In this document: positions 1-10,221 of the stretch, one piece after another
How positions within the stretch are numbered: position 1 is the stretch's first letter
Layout: each line of letters begins with the position of its first letter
Origin: Palaemon carinicauda
Taxonomy: Eukaryota > Arthropoda > Malacostraca > Decapoda > Palaemonidae
Direction: 5' to 3'
DNA length: 64,000 bases
Assembly (NCBI RefSeq): GCF_036898095.1
Contig: NC_090757.1
Coordinates: forward strand, 63,729,081 to 63,793,080
Notes under the pieces: generated by a model
Seen by the model: the letters and a program-made list of their open reading frames with translations, nothing else
Told to the model about the DNA's origin: nothing
Databases searched by the model: none
Translations under genes and position numbers: made by a program

Positions 1-65
1 GGTTAGTTGATCTCCATTTTTAATCAATGTGTGAGGAACTGGTCGCTGAAATACAAAGGCTCCAA
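1..65 (+). repeat. Fragment of dispersed repeat module R1
   Basis: The first bases match, with substitutions, modules near 30600-30673 and 31010-31072 and a short piece at 42413-42475. All share the core gaggaactgg followed by a stretch ending tacaaagg. Function is unknown. It is probably part of a non-coding mobile or satellite-like repeat, cut by the window edge. Confidence 0.6.
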
Positions 66-179
66 GAAAAATTGTACACGTGGGTGTTGTAACAAAGAAT
101 ACATATACACTAACCTTAACTTCTCCCCCTAACTTTCAAGCCATGCCCTTACCTAAAGGGGGGGGGGGGGAGCCTTTGT

Positions 180-185
<6 letters not shown>

Positions 186-210
<25 letters not shown>

Positions 211-329
211 GTTTATTGGACAAAAGATATTTACATTCAAAGATTTACAAAAAGAAAAAAAGACTCAGTCCAAGCCCATGTGGAGCAGAGCTCTTCGGGC
301 AATAATACAACAAGATAATATCATCAAAG
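186..329 (-). mobile_element. LINE family 1, 3' end fragment (5'-truncated)
   Basis: This is the reverse complement of the family-1 LINE 3' terminus seen at 2980-3110 and 4560-4690. It starts with a (TAA)n tract (TTA tail on the minus strand) and includes the CCCGAAGAGCTCTGC block. Only about 140 bp is present, so it is a severely truncated retrotransposed copy. It lies immediately upstream of, and opposite to, the long family-1 copy. Confidence 0.85.
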
Positions 330-581
330 AAACTCTGTTCCGGTAAAGTTTCACAATACTACAGGGTATCATTTCGAACATAAAATACATTTTCCTGTAG
401 GAAATATGAAGATTTAACCGAATTTGACCTTCACTTCAACCGCAAACAAACAGAACAACCAGTTCGACTGCTAACTTTAAGTAATTGAACTGATTGTTCT
501 TATTGGTCACCTAGGCTTCTTGGAAAAAGGAAAAAATACTTGAGGTAATAAAAATAAAAACCTTATATTATTAAATGTCTC

Positions 582-2433
582 ATGAACACAAATCCTGTAT
601 ATCACATTGATCCTGATGAAAACTTTATTGATTTTGTGAACACATCTGATCTGTTTTCCTGTAAATATTACACTACTGACACATTTAATGATTCTCTCCC
701 TAATCATATGCGGCAATGCCTTTCATTAATAAGTTTTAATATTCGAAGTTTCAAGAAAAACCATGACGAATTTATTGGCTACTTAAATAACTGCAACCAT
801 GAATTTGATATCATTGTATTGACCGAAACATGGGCTAAGGAAGAAACTCACTGCATGAATTATCTTCCTGGGTATAATGCGTGTCACAATTATCGGGAAG
901 GTCGGAGGGGCGGCGGTGTGAGCATTTTCGTTAAAGACTCTATTGATTTTCAACCTCTTGATGACTTCTTCAACATTTCTAATGATAATTTTGAAAGTGT
1001 CGGTGTAACGGTTTCTATACCAAACTCGCCTCATAAAACAGTAATCTTAGGTATCTACAGACGTCCAGGAGGTAACGGAAATATGTTTTTCGACTCGTTA
1101 GAGGAGGTGCTAAGAAATCCAGGTATCTCCCCTATGAATACAATTGTCACTGGGGACTTTAACATCTGCTTAATGAGGGAAGGGGAGAGCGAGACCACCC
1201 GCAGACTGATTAACACAATGCGATCTTTTGACTTTCGCCCGTCAATAACTAGACCAACAAGAGTCGGCTCGAATGACTCGCTGTCTTGTATCGACCATAT
1301 TTGGGCAAATAATCTTGTTGGTAATAGTGGGATATTCTTAGCAGATATCACAGATCATTTCCCAATTTTCTGTAGTCTATTAATGCCTATATTAAACAAC
1401 GTAGACAACAAAATAAAAATTCAATTCAGAGATATGAGCGAAGTGAATGACAGGAAATTCACGGAACTCCTGAGGGGGAAAGACTGGACCGAATATGGTC
1501 AAGCCTCATTAGATCCTCACCTGGGGGCGGCCTCTTTTACGGATGAAATAGACAGCTTTTTCAATGAATGCTTTCCTTTAAAAACAAAATATGTAAGTGT
1601 TAAAAGATTGGTGAATAAGTGGCTCTCCAAAGGGCTACTGAAATCAATTAACATTAAACATAATTTATATCGAAGAATGAAATTGGGTGCTTATAGTGCC
1701 CAACGCTATAGAAACTATTGTAATATGTTGCTTACATTAATTCGCGTGGCAAAGAAAAAATATTTTGATAGTACTTTTGATCAACTCCGAAATGATGCTA
1801 AAAAATCCTGGGATCTCATAAATTCGTCCCTTAGGCCTGGAAAGAAAAAGCGCACTTCGCTAAGAAAACTCATTGGTCGTAACGGCGAAACTATTACTGA
1901 CAGCCAACAGATTGCAAATGCTTTTAATCTTCATTTCTCTACAATTGGCATTACTCTCCGAGATGCCCTGCCTCAAAATAATCAGTTAGATTTTCATTCC
2001 TAATTGCCTCCTTCAAATCAGCACTCTATTTATTTGACCCCATCTTCTCCACTTGAAGTAATCAACATTATAAAAAAACTAAAGAACAAAAAAGCAAATA
2101 TTCATTCTCCCCCTACTAAACTATATAAGAATAATGCTAGTTTACTTGCCTTTCCTATATCCTTATTGTTCAACCGTTGTATTGCCTCTGGCATTTATCC
2201 TGACATTTTAAAAATAGCATGCGTTACTGTGCTACATAAGTCTGGTGATAAATCGGATGTCAATAACTATAGACCAATAAGTTGCCTTCCCTTATTGAAT
2301 AAAATTTTTGAAAAATTATTGTACAATCGACTCTACTCTTTCTTTACTAGATGTAATATCTTTTCTTCCTGTCAGTATGGCTTTCTGCGTGGCGTTAGTA
2401 CAAGTGATGCTGTAAATGACCTTCTTGAACAAA
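582..2433 (+). pseudogene. Family-1 LINE ORF, 5' part: AP endonuclease and start of reverse transcriptase
   Basis: The open frame from 582 encodes an APE-type endonuclease that nicks target DNA for target-primed reverse transcription. Visible motifs are SFNIRSFKKN, LTETWA, a GDFN block and ITDHFPI, in the expected order over residues about 45-270. An in-frame TAA at 2001-2003 interrupts the frame. The same frame then continues from 2004 into the N-terminal RT region (NNYRPISCLP, QYGFLRG). The frame is lost at about 2434, where the nested truncated copy begins. Reading on from 3113 restores the normal order. The lesions are one nonsense codon and one insertion. Confidence 0.85.
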
Positions 2434-3112
2434 TTTCCAGATTTAAGACGAAAAATAATTCAGGAACAATCAGTTCATCCATATGGAACAAGAAATTCAA
2501 ACTTAACTCTCCCTTTCATACGTATTAATAGATGCGAGCAATCGTATCTATACCAAGGTATTAAACTTTGGAATACTCTGCCCGCTTATCTAAAGGCACT
2601 GCTTAGCGTTCGGTCTTTTAAGAAATCATATACAAATCTCCTGTTATCTGGGTATTAAGCTTTATTAATAAATATTTATACTTGCCTACCTAACCACAAC
2701 GCAAGTATGTTTCATTGTTTAGAATATTTTTTTATTTGTAAAACTAGTTCTTTTACTGAGTTTTTTGCTTAATATCTACAATTTTTTCAATGTATATACC
2801 ATTAGCTTTCATATACCATCTTTCCTTATCATATAAATATGCATTTCCATTTGTTTTTAGGCTAAGATTCTCATTTATATGTATCTATTTGTATACATAT
2901 GATTATGTATATGTATGCGTACATTTTGTATATCTATATCCATATTTACTTTATTTTTTATTTTTACTTAATTGATGATATTATTTTGTTGTATTATTGC
3001 CCGAAGAGCTCTGCTCCACATGGGCTTGGACTGAGTCTTTTTTTCTTTTTGTAAATCTTTGAATGTAAATATTTTTTGTCCAATAAACATTATTATTATT
3101 ATTATTATTATT
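2434..3112 (+). mobile_element. Nested 5'-truncated copy of LINE family 1
   Basis: The sequence from about 2425 to 3112 is almost identical to 4007-4685 of the host element, including the ORF C-terminus (stop at 2656-2658), the 3' UTR and the TTA tail. Differences seen include T/C in the ttattttgttg stretch and one T in the TTTTTTGTCC run. Host coding sequence resumes directly after the tail at 3113. The first bases (ttgaacaaat) are common to host and insert, consistent with a microhomology junction at the truncated 5' end. Confidence 0.88.
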
Positions 3113-4240
3113 ATCTACAATGCGATGAATAAAAATGAATACCTTGGTGCGGTCTTTTTAGATTTGAGTAAAGCCTTTGACACAGTGTCTCATGATGTGC
3201 TGCTTAAAAAGCTCGAACATTATGGAATACGTGGAAATGCATTACTCTTACTAAAATCCTACTTAACGAGTCGTAAACAATTTGTGACCCTCGATGGCCA
3301 TCTCTCAGAGGTTATGGATGTCAAAATAGGTGTTCCCCAGGGATCAGTCCTAGGACCGTTATTTTTCCTCGCCTATATCAATGATCTACCTCGATCAGTA
3401 GGTAGGTTAAGCTCCATACTCTTTGCCGATGACACTACGCTTCACTTTAGACATAAAAATATCTACTCCCTCTGTGATACACTAACCAATGATTTAACTC
3501 ATGTAAAAAACTGGCTACTAGCAAATAAGTTAACCTTAAATGAAAGAAAGACATACTTCATAATCTTTTCTCTACGAAGAGTTCCTGATAACATAAGGGT
3601 TTCTATAGGAAATCACACTCTGGATCAGAAGTCCAGTGGTAAATTTTTAGGGATAATTCTTGATAATAAACTAACTTTCTGTGAGCATGTAAATATGACA
3701 GTTAATAAAATTGCCAAAGTAATGGGTATCATATATAGATTAAAAGAGTATTTCCCCTTATATATTATAAAACAATTGTATCACTCGTTAGTATCTCCTC
3801 ACCTAAATTACTGCAATACGGCGTGGGGGAGTAGTAGTAGAAATGTCTTGCAACCATTAATTGTAATTCAAAAAAGACTGGTAAGAATCATAAGCTCCAG
3901 TGATTACTTAGCTCATACATCGCCACTTTTCCGGTCTCTCTCGATATTGAAGCTGGAAGACAATTATAAGCTCTCCTTAATGAATATGATGTTCCAAACA
4001 CTTATTTTGAACAAATTTCCAGATTTAAGACGAAAAATAATTCAGGAACAATCAGTTCATCCATATGGAACAAGAAATTCAAACTTAACTCTCCCTTTCA
4101 TACGTATTAATAGATGCGAGCAATCGTATCTATACCAAGGTATTAAACTTTGGAATACTCTGCCCGCTTATCTAAAGGCACTGCTTAGCGTTCGGTCTTT
4201 TAAGAAATCATATACAAATCTCCTGTTATCTGGGTATTAA
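3113..4240 (+). pseudogene. Family-1 LINE ORF, 3' part: reverse transcriptase core and C-terminal domain
   Basis: This block holds most of the RT catalytic core: LDLSKAFDTVSH (motif A), GVPQGSVLGPL (motif B) and FADDTTL (motif C), followed by the thumb/C-terminal region typical of Jockey-superfamily ORF2. It is open to the TAA at 4238-4240. The frame is also open from 3059, but those codons come from the nested tail and are not native. Without the nested insert it would follow the segment ending at 2433 in frame. The catalytic motifs look intact, so the element was probably active before the nested insertion and the upstream stop. Confidence 0.85.
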
Positions 4241-4670
4241 GCTTTATTAATAAATATTTATACTTGCCTACCTAACCACAACGCAAGTATGTTTCATTGT
4301 TTAGAATATTTTTTTATTTGTAAAACTAGTTCTTTTACTGAGTTTTTTGCTTAATATCTACAATTTTTTCAATGTATATACCATTAGCTTTCATATACCA
4401 TCTTTCCTTATCATATAAATATGCATTTCCATTTGTTTTTAGGCTAAGATTCTCATTTATATGTATCTATTTGTATACATATGATTATGTATATGTATGC
4501 GTACATTTTGTATATCTATATCCATATTTACTTTATTTTTTATTTTTACTTAATTGATGATATTATCTTGTTGTATTATTGCCCGAAGAGCTCTGCTCCA
4601 CATGGGCTTGGACTGAGTCTTTTTTTCTTTTTGTAAATCTTTGAATGTAAATATTTTTTTGTCCAATAAA

Positions 4671-4695
<25 letters not shown>
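4241..4695 (+). other. 3' UTR and (TTA)n tail of LINE family 1
   Basis: AT-rich non-coding sequence ends with the conserved GAAGAGCTCTGC stretch and a TTA microsatellite. The same sequence recurs at 2659-3112 (plus), 186-329 (minus) and 5103-5521 (minus). Apparent short ORFs here, such as the one at 4372-4557, are repeated in every copy and have no coding look. Confidence 0.75.
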
Positions 4696-4703
<8 letters not shown>

Positions 4704-5102
4704 ATGCAAAGGAACATATACATGGGAGAGAGGAGATCAAAGAAGTGCCATAGACCTGGTGTTGGTAAATAAAGAAATGTGTGAATACTTCGATGAGATG
4801 AACATAGATGAAGAAAAAGAAAAAGTAATATATCTGACCATAATCTGATTGAGGTAGAGGTCAGCGTAAAAGCGAAGATAGAAAACTACAAAAAAGGATT
4901 TTGGAAAGAACGTATATATTACAAAACAGACGAAGAAAGTCTTAGGGAATACAGGGAAGAATTAAAAAATAATCTAGAGCGCAGAGAAATCACAAGGATG
5001 GATGAATTTGATGAAGTTGTAGAAGAGGCAGCAAAAAGAAAGCTACAAGCAAAGTACAGACGGAGAACAACTGGAGAAGAGAAAGCAAAGATAGAACCAG
5101 AG

Positions 5103-5521
5103 TAATAATAATAATAATAATAATAATAATGTTTATTGGACAAAAGATATTTACATTCAAAGATTTACAAAAAAAAAAAAAAAAAAGACTCAGTCCAAGC
5201 CCATGTGGAGCAGAGCTCTTCGGGCAATAATACAACAAGATAATATCATCAATTAAGTAAAAATAAAAAATAAAGTAAATATGGATATAGATATACAAAA
5301 TGTACGCATACATATACATAATCATATGTATACAAATAGATACATATAAATGAGAATCTTAGCCTAAAAACAAATGGAAATGCATATTTATATGATAAGG
5401 AAAGATGGTATATGAAAGCTAATGGTATATACATTGAAAAAATTGTAGATATTAAGCAAAAAAAAAAACTCAGTAAACGAACTAGTTTTACAAATAAAAA
5501 AATATTCTAAACAATGAAACA
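5103..5521 (-). mobile_element. LINE family 1, truncated copy inserted in family 2 copy a
   Basis: Reverse complement of the family-1 3' UTR, from gtttcattg at the truncated end (about 5521) to the (TTA)n tail, seen here as TAA repeats from about 5103. The poly-A stretch near 5172-5186 is longer than in other copies. Family-2 coding sequence continues on both sides, which proves the nesting. Confidence 0.88.
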
Positions 5522-5734
5522 TAGGTAGTGGATGACAAATGAAATCAGAGAGGAAATAAAAAGAGAAAAAAACTTGAGGGGCGATACCTGACAGGAGAAG
5601 AAAGGAAAAGAGCATTTCTGCTGTAAAAACAACAAAAAGAGAGAACGCAGGTTGTAATAAAGGAATACTGTATGGCACGGCAGTAATGAACATAAAGTGA
5701 AATAAAATTACAGCAGATTGAAAACGGAGTAGGA

Positions 5735-6414
5735 AGAAAAATTTTGGGAGCACCACCATATGCAGCAGTAGCAACACTACGGGGAGAGATAGGAATGTCC
5801 GAAATGAAAACTAGGATTGCAGGAGGAAGGCTAAGGTTTGTGAAAGGAATAGAAGAGGGGAGAAATGATTTGCTGAAGACAATTCTGGAAGAAATGAAAG
5901 AAAATGAAAATAACAGGTGGATGAAAGACTAGGAAATGGATTAAAGATATGGAAATGAACCTTTAGGAGAATGGGAAGAGAAGTGCTCAAGGCCAAAATT
6001 AGAGAAGTAGATGGTAAAAAGTGGAGGGATGAGATAAAAGAGAAAAATAGTTTAGAAATATACGAACAAGAAAAAGGGCAAAAAGGAGAAGAAATGTTTT
6101 ATGATAACAAACCTAATTCTAATATTATGTATAGAGCTAGGGCCAACGGTTTGAAATTAAATGATAGAAAAAGACATGAAGCAGGAGGTAGGGTAGAATA
6201 CAAACTATGTGGGGCAGTTAATGCAGACCTCGCCCACTTCATTCTTGAGTGTCCAGACCTCAGCGACGAAAGAAGAAAAATAGTGGAATTGCAACAGCCG
6301 TATGAAGAAGAAAAGAAGATAATAGGAAACGTGCTGTTCAAGAAAGAAGGAATAGAGAAAAGAAAAGAATATAATTATCAAATGTGGAAAAAAAGAAGAA
6401 AAGAATTAGAATAA
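5735..6414 (+). pseudogene. Family-2 LINE ORF C-terminal part, frameshifted
   Basis: Two open blocks (5744-5932 and 5971-6414) in different frames align with the C-terminal third of the family-2b ORF (12000-12692). The second block carries a C/H-rich stretch (YKLCGAVNADLAHFILECP) like the zinc ribbon at the C-terminus of several LINE ORF2 proteins, although the first CxxC half is reduced. It ends in a basic tail (MWKKRRKELE). A frameshift or small deletion separates the blocks. Confidence 0.72.
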
Positions 6415-6475
6415 AGAAGAAAACCAAGGAGGTGCCGATGGAAACGCGAATCCCTCCGCCCAACAACTGAACTGA

Positions 6476-8134
6476 TTGCAGTTTAAATGAAGGTGAAAAC
6501 CTGTTAAATCACATTATTTACTAAAGGAAAACAATTTGTTAAAATCTTTAAAATACAATGGCTCTTGTTCTGCAGTGGGTTCATTTCGCTCGCCATAAAA
6601 CAAAATCATCAAGCTCGTACATACTGGCAAGCGGTAATGTTGAGCTGCGCACGCTAACATTAGCAACGCTAAATGTAATGGTTCTAGTTTCGCCACTAGT
6701 TCGCTTTGCTAACATTAGCAGAGTTACGCTAACATATGCAGTATATTACTGAAACTATTCATTTCAGACAGGAACGACCGTCATTTTCGAAGAGAACAGG
6801 CTTTTTTCTATGGAAGAACAGTTTTTTTCCCTAGGTTACATTACCCTATAATAGAGTACAATAATACCAAAAACCCTGCATAACCTAATCTAGGAGGCAC
6901 TTCCTCACCTACTTAGCCACTGGGGGTTGGATCCCCACCCCGTTGCAACTAACCCCTCAGACTACCGTTACCGTTACATTCATCCCTGGAGAACAGAGAT
7001 CATTTTAAAACAATGGAATTAAATGTTGAAATCTAACACTTACAGATACCCTTAAGGTTCCTCTTTCACTACCAACGTCATGTTAAAATATTTTATCAAA
7101 ACCAAGAATACTGAAACATGAGTGCCGTAAAATCATGGGCATTGCCGAAAACACGTGCCGCGCACCAAAATGGTCAACACCATAATACTTCTTAAATACT
7201 TAATTCCTATCAACACTTCAACAATATACTACTTCCTTGGGGTGTTTTTCACTTACTTTTGTATATAAAAGAAATCATCTGCCTGTAATTAGTACTATAA
7301 TAAGAAAAGACAATTACCTGCTCCATACTGATGTTTACACTAATACCAAGTAGTCACGAAAGAGAGATGAAACGCAAGTTAGGGCAAAACTTATTCTTCT
7401 TCACCAACCGGGTGGCAATGAATCAAAGCCGTAAGCTAGAGGCGCATGCGCAGTTACCACGGTATCCTTATTTTCGTGTTTAATCTTTATGTTGTCAATT
7501 GCTATATTCATTCTTAATCTAATCATATATTATTCTTTTTTGTAAATAATATCATATGATGGATATTATTGTAATAATTATCTAAAAGCTTATGAAATAC
7601 AAGGCCTCCAACTTTAGTTATAAGACGCAAATGAGGACAAAACACATGTGTTGTATAGCAAAGTTCCAAAGACTATATACTGAAGGTATATAGTCTTTGT
7701 TGTATAGATGTCCAACTAGAACAGCTGTATTATGTAGTTTTACTACTAATTTCATGGCCATTTTGTATTTAAAAATAAAATCTACTTTAACTACCCAAAT
7801 CGGTATACGTCTATGCTTGAAACTAAGATTTTGGCAAGAAACTTTCGAACCTTTCTCCTTGAGAAACCCTTCATGAGAATTTACACACAATATACCAATA
7901 TCACTGGCATGGAAGAAGGGATCTGGCTTATAATATCTTTATTCATGTTATCTATTATTGTGTTCTGGAATATTCTGTGCAAAGAATGTGTTTGAGTAGA
8001 ACACTGTTTGTAGTTTCTTGGATTCGTATGCAAGAGGCATAGGAGGACCTTCGCCCTCATTTTCACAAATAAAACACGGAGAAGTACTTCAATAGGGAAA
8101 AAACAAATTGATAACAAACGCCAGATCTAACGAT

Positions 8135-8136
<2 letters not shown>
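6476..8136. other. Non-coding stretch, no gene recognised
   Basis: About 1.7 kb without a recognisable transposon or exon. It holds a short sequence with repeated gctaacattagca motifs (6650-6725), a perfect 14-bp hairpin at 7667-7699 and a gcgcatgcgc palindrome at about 7441. Short ORFs (6558-6752, 7618-7890, 7813-7995) show no family resemblance. This is one of the few places where unique host sequence might survive. Confidence 0.5.
7667..7699. repeat. Perfect hairpin, 14-bp stem and 5-nt loop
   Basis: caaagactatatac at 7667-7680 is followed by the loop tgaag and the exact reverse complement at 7686-7699. It is flanked by a direct repeat, ttgtatag, at about 7651 and 7700. It could be a miniature element remnant, a foldback or a chance AT-rich palindrome. 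Confidence 0.8.

Positions 8137-8201
<65 letters not shown>
8137..8201. repeat. (GA)n microsatellite
   Basis: An uninterrupted GA dinucleotide tract of about 65 bp at the left edge of LINE family 2 copy b. The ORFs across it (poly-RE or poly-LS) are artefacts. Confidence 0.97.
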
Positions 8202-8202
<1 letters not shown>

Positions 8203-8254
8203 AAGATAGGCGCTTAAGGGAAGAATTACAAACAAAAAGAAAAAATGAAGATGG

Positions 8255-9097
8255 ATGGTTCATAAAGAAAGGAAAATTGCACAGAAGGGAAAATTTTCGC
8301 CAGAACGAGGAAGGCACACACGAACTTTAAGGAAAGAAGAAGAATATAAACACAAAATAAAAGAAAACTTTAAGATTTATTTGTTGAACATACAATGCTT
8401 AACAAAACAAAAACTGATGGAAGTTGAGAAGGAATTAAATAGTAGAAATGAACTTTTTTGCTTGACAGAAACACACCAAAAGTTAGATAGATTAAATTTA
8501 AGTAAGGGTGTTAAAAAAGTAGAAAATATGAGGGCTATGAATGATAAAAAAGGAGGAGGTTTGATACTTTATAGAAATAGTGACAGTCTAGAATTGGAAA
8601 AGATAGAAACTAAAAGTAAAGACCTCATGTATGTTAAGTGTAATGCATATAATCATACATTTAGATTATTGTTAGTTTATTTTTCAGCAGGAAATACTGA
8701 AGAAGACAAAAGTAGGGACAAGATAATAAAACAGGAATGTGAAAGAATTATTAGAAATCTAAATGAAGAAGAGGCATTGATGATATTAGGGGATTTCAAC
8801 GGGCATGTAGGATTTTTAGGTTTCCAGAATTTAGACAGGAACGGGGAAATGATTCTCGATTGGATGAATGACCATGGGTTGGTCCTATTGAATGGAGATT
8901 TAAGATGTAAAGGTATTTATACATGGGAAAGATTGCAACAAAAAAGTGTAATAGACTACGTACTAGTAAAAAGACAAATGTATAAAAACTTTAGGGAAAC
9001 GATTATAGACGATGAAAAATTGAACTTTGACATCTCAGATCATAATCTGATCACTATAGAACTGGAATTCATGAGTGACCAGAATAAAAAAAATTGA
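8255..9097 (+). CDS. Family-2 LINE AP endonuclease domain
   Basis: Open for 280 codons. Motifs of the exonuclease/endonuclease/phosphatase fold are visible in order: LLNIQCLTKQK, LTETHQK, ILGDFNGHVG, a YTWER block, VIDYVLV and DISDHNLI. These include the catalytic-type GDFN and SDH residues. The enzyme would nick the target DNA strand that primes reverse transcription. The reading frame ends at 9097, and the pre-RT region continues in other frames, so the original ORF is broken. The first methionine may not be the true start because the frame lies just after the GA tract. Confidence 0.8.
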   Translation: MVHKERKIAQKGKFSPERGRHTRTLRKEEEYKHKIKENFKIYLLNIQCLTKQKLMEVEKELNSRNELFCLTETHQKLDRLNLSKGVKKVENMRAMNDKKGGGLILYRNSDSLELEKIETKSKDLMYVKCNAYNHTFRLLLVYFSAGNTEEDKSRDKIIKQECERIIRNLNEEEALMILGDFNGHVGFLGFQNLDRNGEMILDWMNDHGLVLLNGDLRCKGIYTWERLQQKSVIDYVLVKRQMYKNFRETIIDDEKLNFDISDHNLITIELEFMSDQNKKN

Positions 9098-10221
9098 TAA
9101 AGGAAGATGGGAGGAAGTAAAATACTTTAGGACAGATGAAAATAGTTTGAGAGAATATACAACAAGAGTAGATGAAATTGTAAGAGATAGACAGAATAGA
9201 AGGAATAGATCTGATAATAAAAAAGGCTGCAGAAGAAAAATTGGCAAGAGTATATAAAAGGAAAGTTCTTGATGAAGAAAAGGTACCTGAGCAACCCTGG
9301 ATGAACGATGAAATAAGAAAAGGCATAAAGGTAAGGAAGGATTTAAACAGAAAAAAAAAAGAAATGAATCCAATATCGAAGTAAAAAAAGGTATTAGAAG
9401 AGAGATATGATCAAAAGAAGAGGGAAGTGCAAGAAATGATAAAGAAGGAAGTTACTATATTTGAAAAAAAGATAACAGAAGAAATAAAAATGGATAAAAA
9501 TAAAAAAACTCTGGGAGAATATTGATAGAATAAGGAACAGACAGAAAGCCCATGGCAAAGTTATACAACTTTATGGAGAACAAGGAAATAAGCTAAATAA
9601 GGAAGAAACAAAAGAGGAATTAATCAAGTACTGGAAAACTATATATTGTAAGTATGAAAATAAAATAGACTCAGTTTGGAATGAAAAAAAACAAAAACAG
9701 ATAGAATATGAAAATGAAATAGCGCATCAGGAAGACACCACAAGAATAGATGAATATAATATCCCGGACACACTTAGGGAACATTATGACCTTGTAATGG
9801 TAACAAAAGGGAAAATAAAACCAATGAAAAATCCAAAAATCACAACAAAAAGTAAAGAATTGCCTGGGAAAATTAAAGGCAAAAAAGCGACAGGACCAGA
9901 TGGCCTAAAACCCGAGCTATATAAGGCACTAGGAAAAAGCAAAATGTGTCTTGAAACCTTACAGAAATGTTATCAAAATGAGTTGGACGAAAAAGAAAAA
10001 CCATTTATGTGGAAGAAGTCAAGAACAAAGATGGTTGAAAAGAAAAGAAGGCCAATGGCAAAAGACCTAAGACCCATAGCTCTATTAAACATTTCTTATA
10101 AAATATTCATGATGATGGTGAAAGAGGAAATAGAAGACCACATAAGAATGACTGAAGAAGACAATGAATGTCAAGCAGGATTTACAGGTGGAGGCAGGAT
10201 AGAGGACAATATCTTTATATC
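9098..10221 (+). pseudogene. Family-2 LINE linker and N-terminal reverse transcriptase, broken
   Basis: Several frames carry recognisable pieces: QPWMNDEIRK near 9293, then an open block from 9797 with GKKATGPDGLKPELYKA and RPIALLNISYKIF, the usual N-terminal RT fingers of APE LINEs, ending in CQAGFTGGGR. Multiple 1-2 bp indels in A-rich runs separate them. The last 60 bp of the 9797-10282 ORF (from about 10222) are not native but read into the nested family-3 element. Confidence 0.75.

Larger units (their letters stand above)
330..4695 (+). mobile_element. Non-LTR retrotransposon family 1 (Jockey/CR1/L2-like), interrupted by a copy of its own 3' end
   Basis: A near full-length LINE. A possible 5' UTR (330-581) is followed by an endonuclease plus reverse transcriptase ORF in two blocks (582-2433 and 3113-4240), then a 3' UTR with a CAATAAA-like signal and a (TTA)n tail to about 4695. 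Between the coding blocks sits a 5'-truncated copy of the same family (2434-3112). The RT sequence (FADDT box, SVLGPLFF block) and the C-terminal domain ending near LWNTLPAYL place it in the Jockey superfamily in the broad sense. The exact clade is not resolved by eye. The 5' boundary is a guess. Confidence 0.85.
4698..6475 (+). mobile_element. Non-LTR retrotransposon family 2, copy a (5'-truncated, RT core missing)
   Basis: The segment begins inside the endonuclease C-terminus (CKGTYTWERG, parallel to CKGIYTWERL in copy b at 8902). It is interrupted by a minus-strand family-1 tail (5103-5521), resumes with WMTNEIREEIKR, and jumps at about 5735 to the post-RT domain (RKILGAPPYA versus RKILGATKST in copy b). 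The RT catalytic region is absent. It ends with a C-terminal zinc-ribbon-like region and a short 3' UTR containing cgaatccctccgccc. No poly-A or TAA tail is evident. Confidence 0.78.

Noticed and set aside
2790..2975. Conserved 61-codon ORF repeated at 2790, 4372 and 5249
   Set aside because: It is identical because it lies in copies of one LINE 3' UTR; Tyr/Phe/Leu-rich translation of AT-rich DNA.
8063..8330. RE-rich or LS-rich proteins near 8.1 kb and 47.1 kb
   Set aside because: Translations of GA and TC microsatellites.
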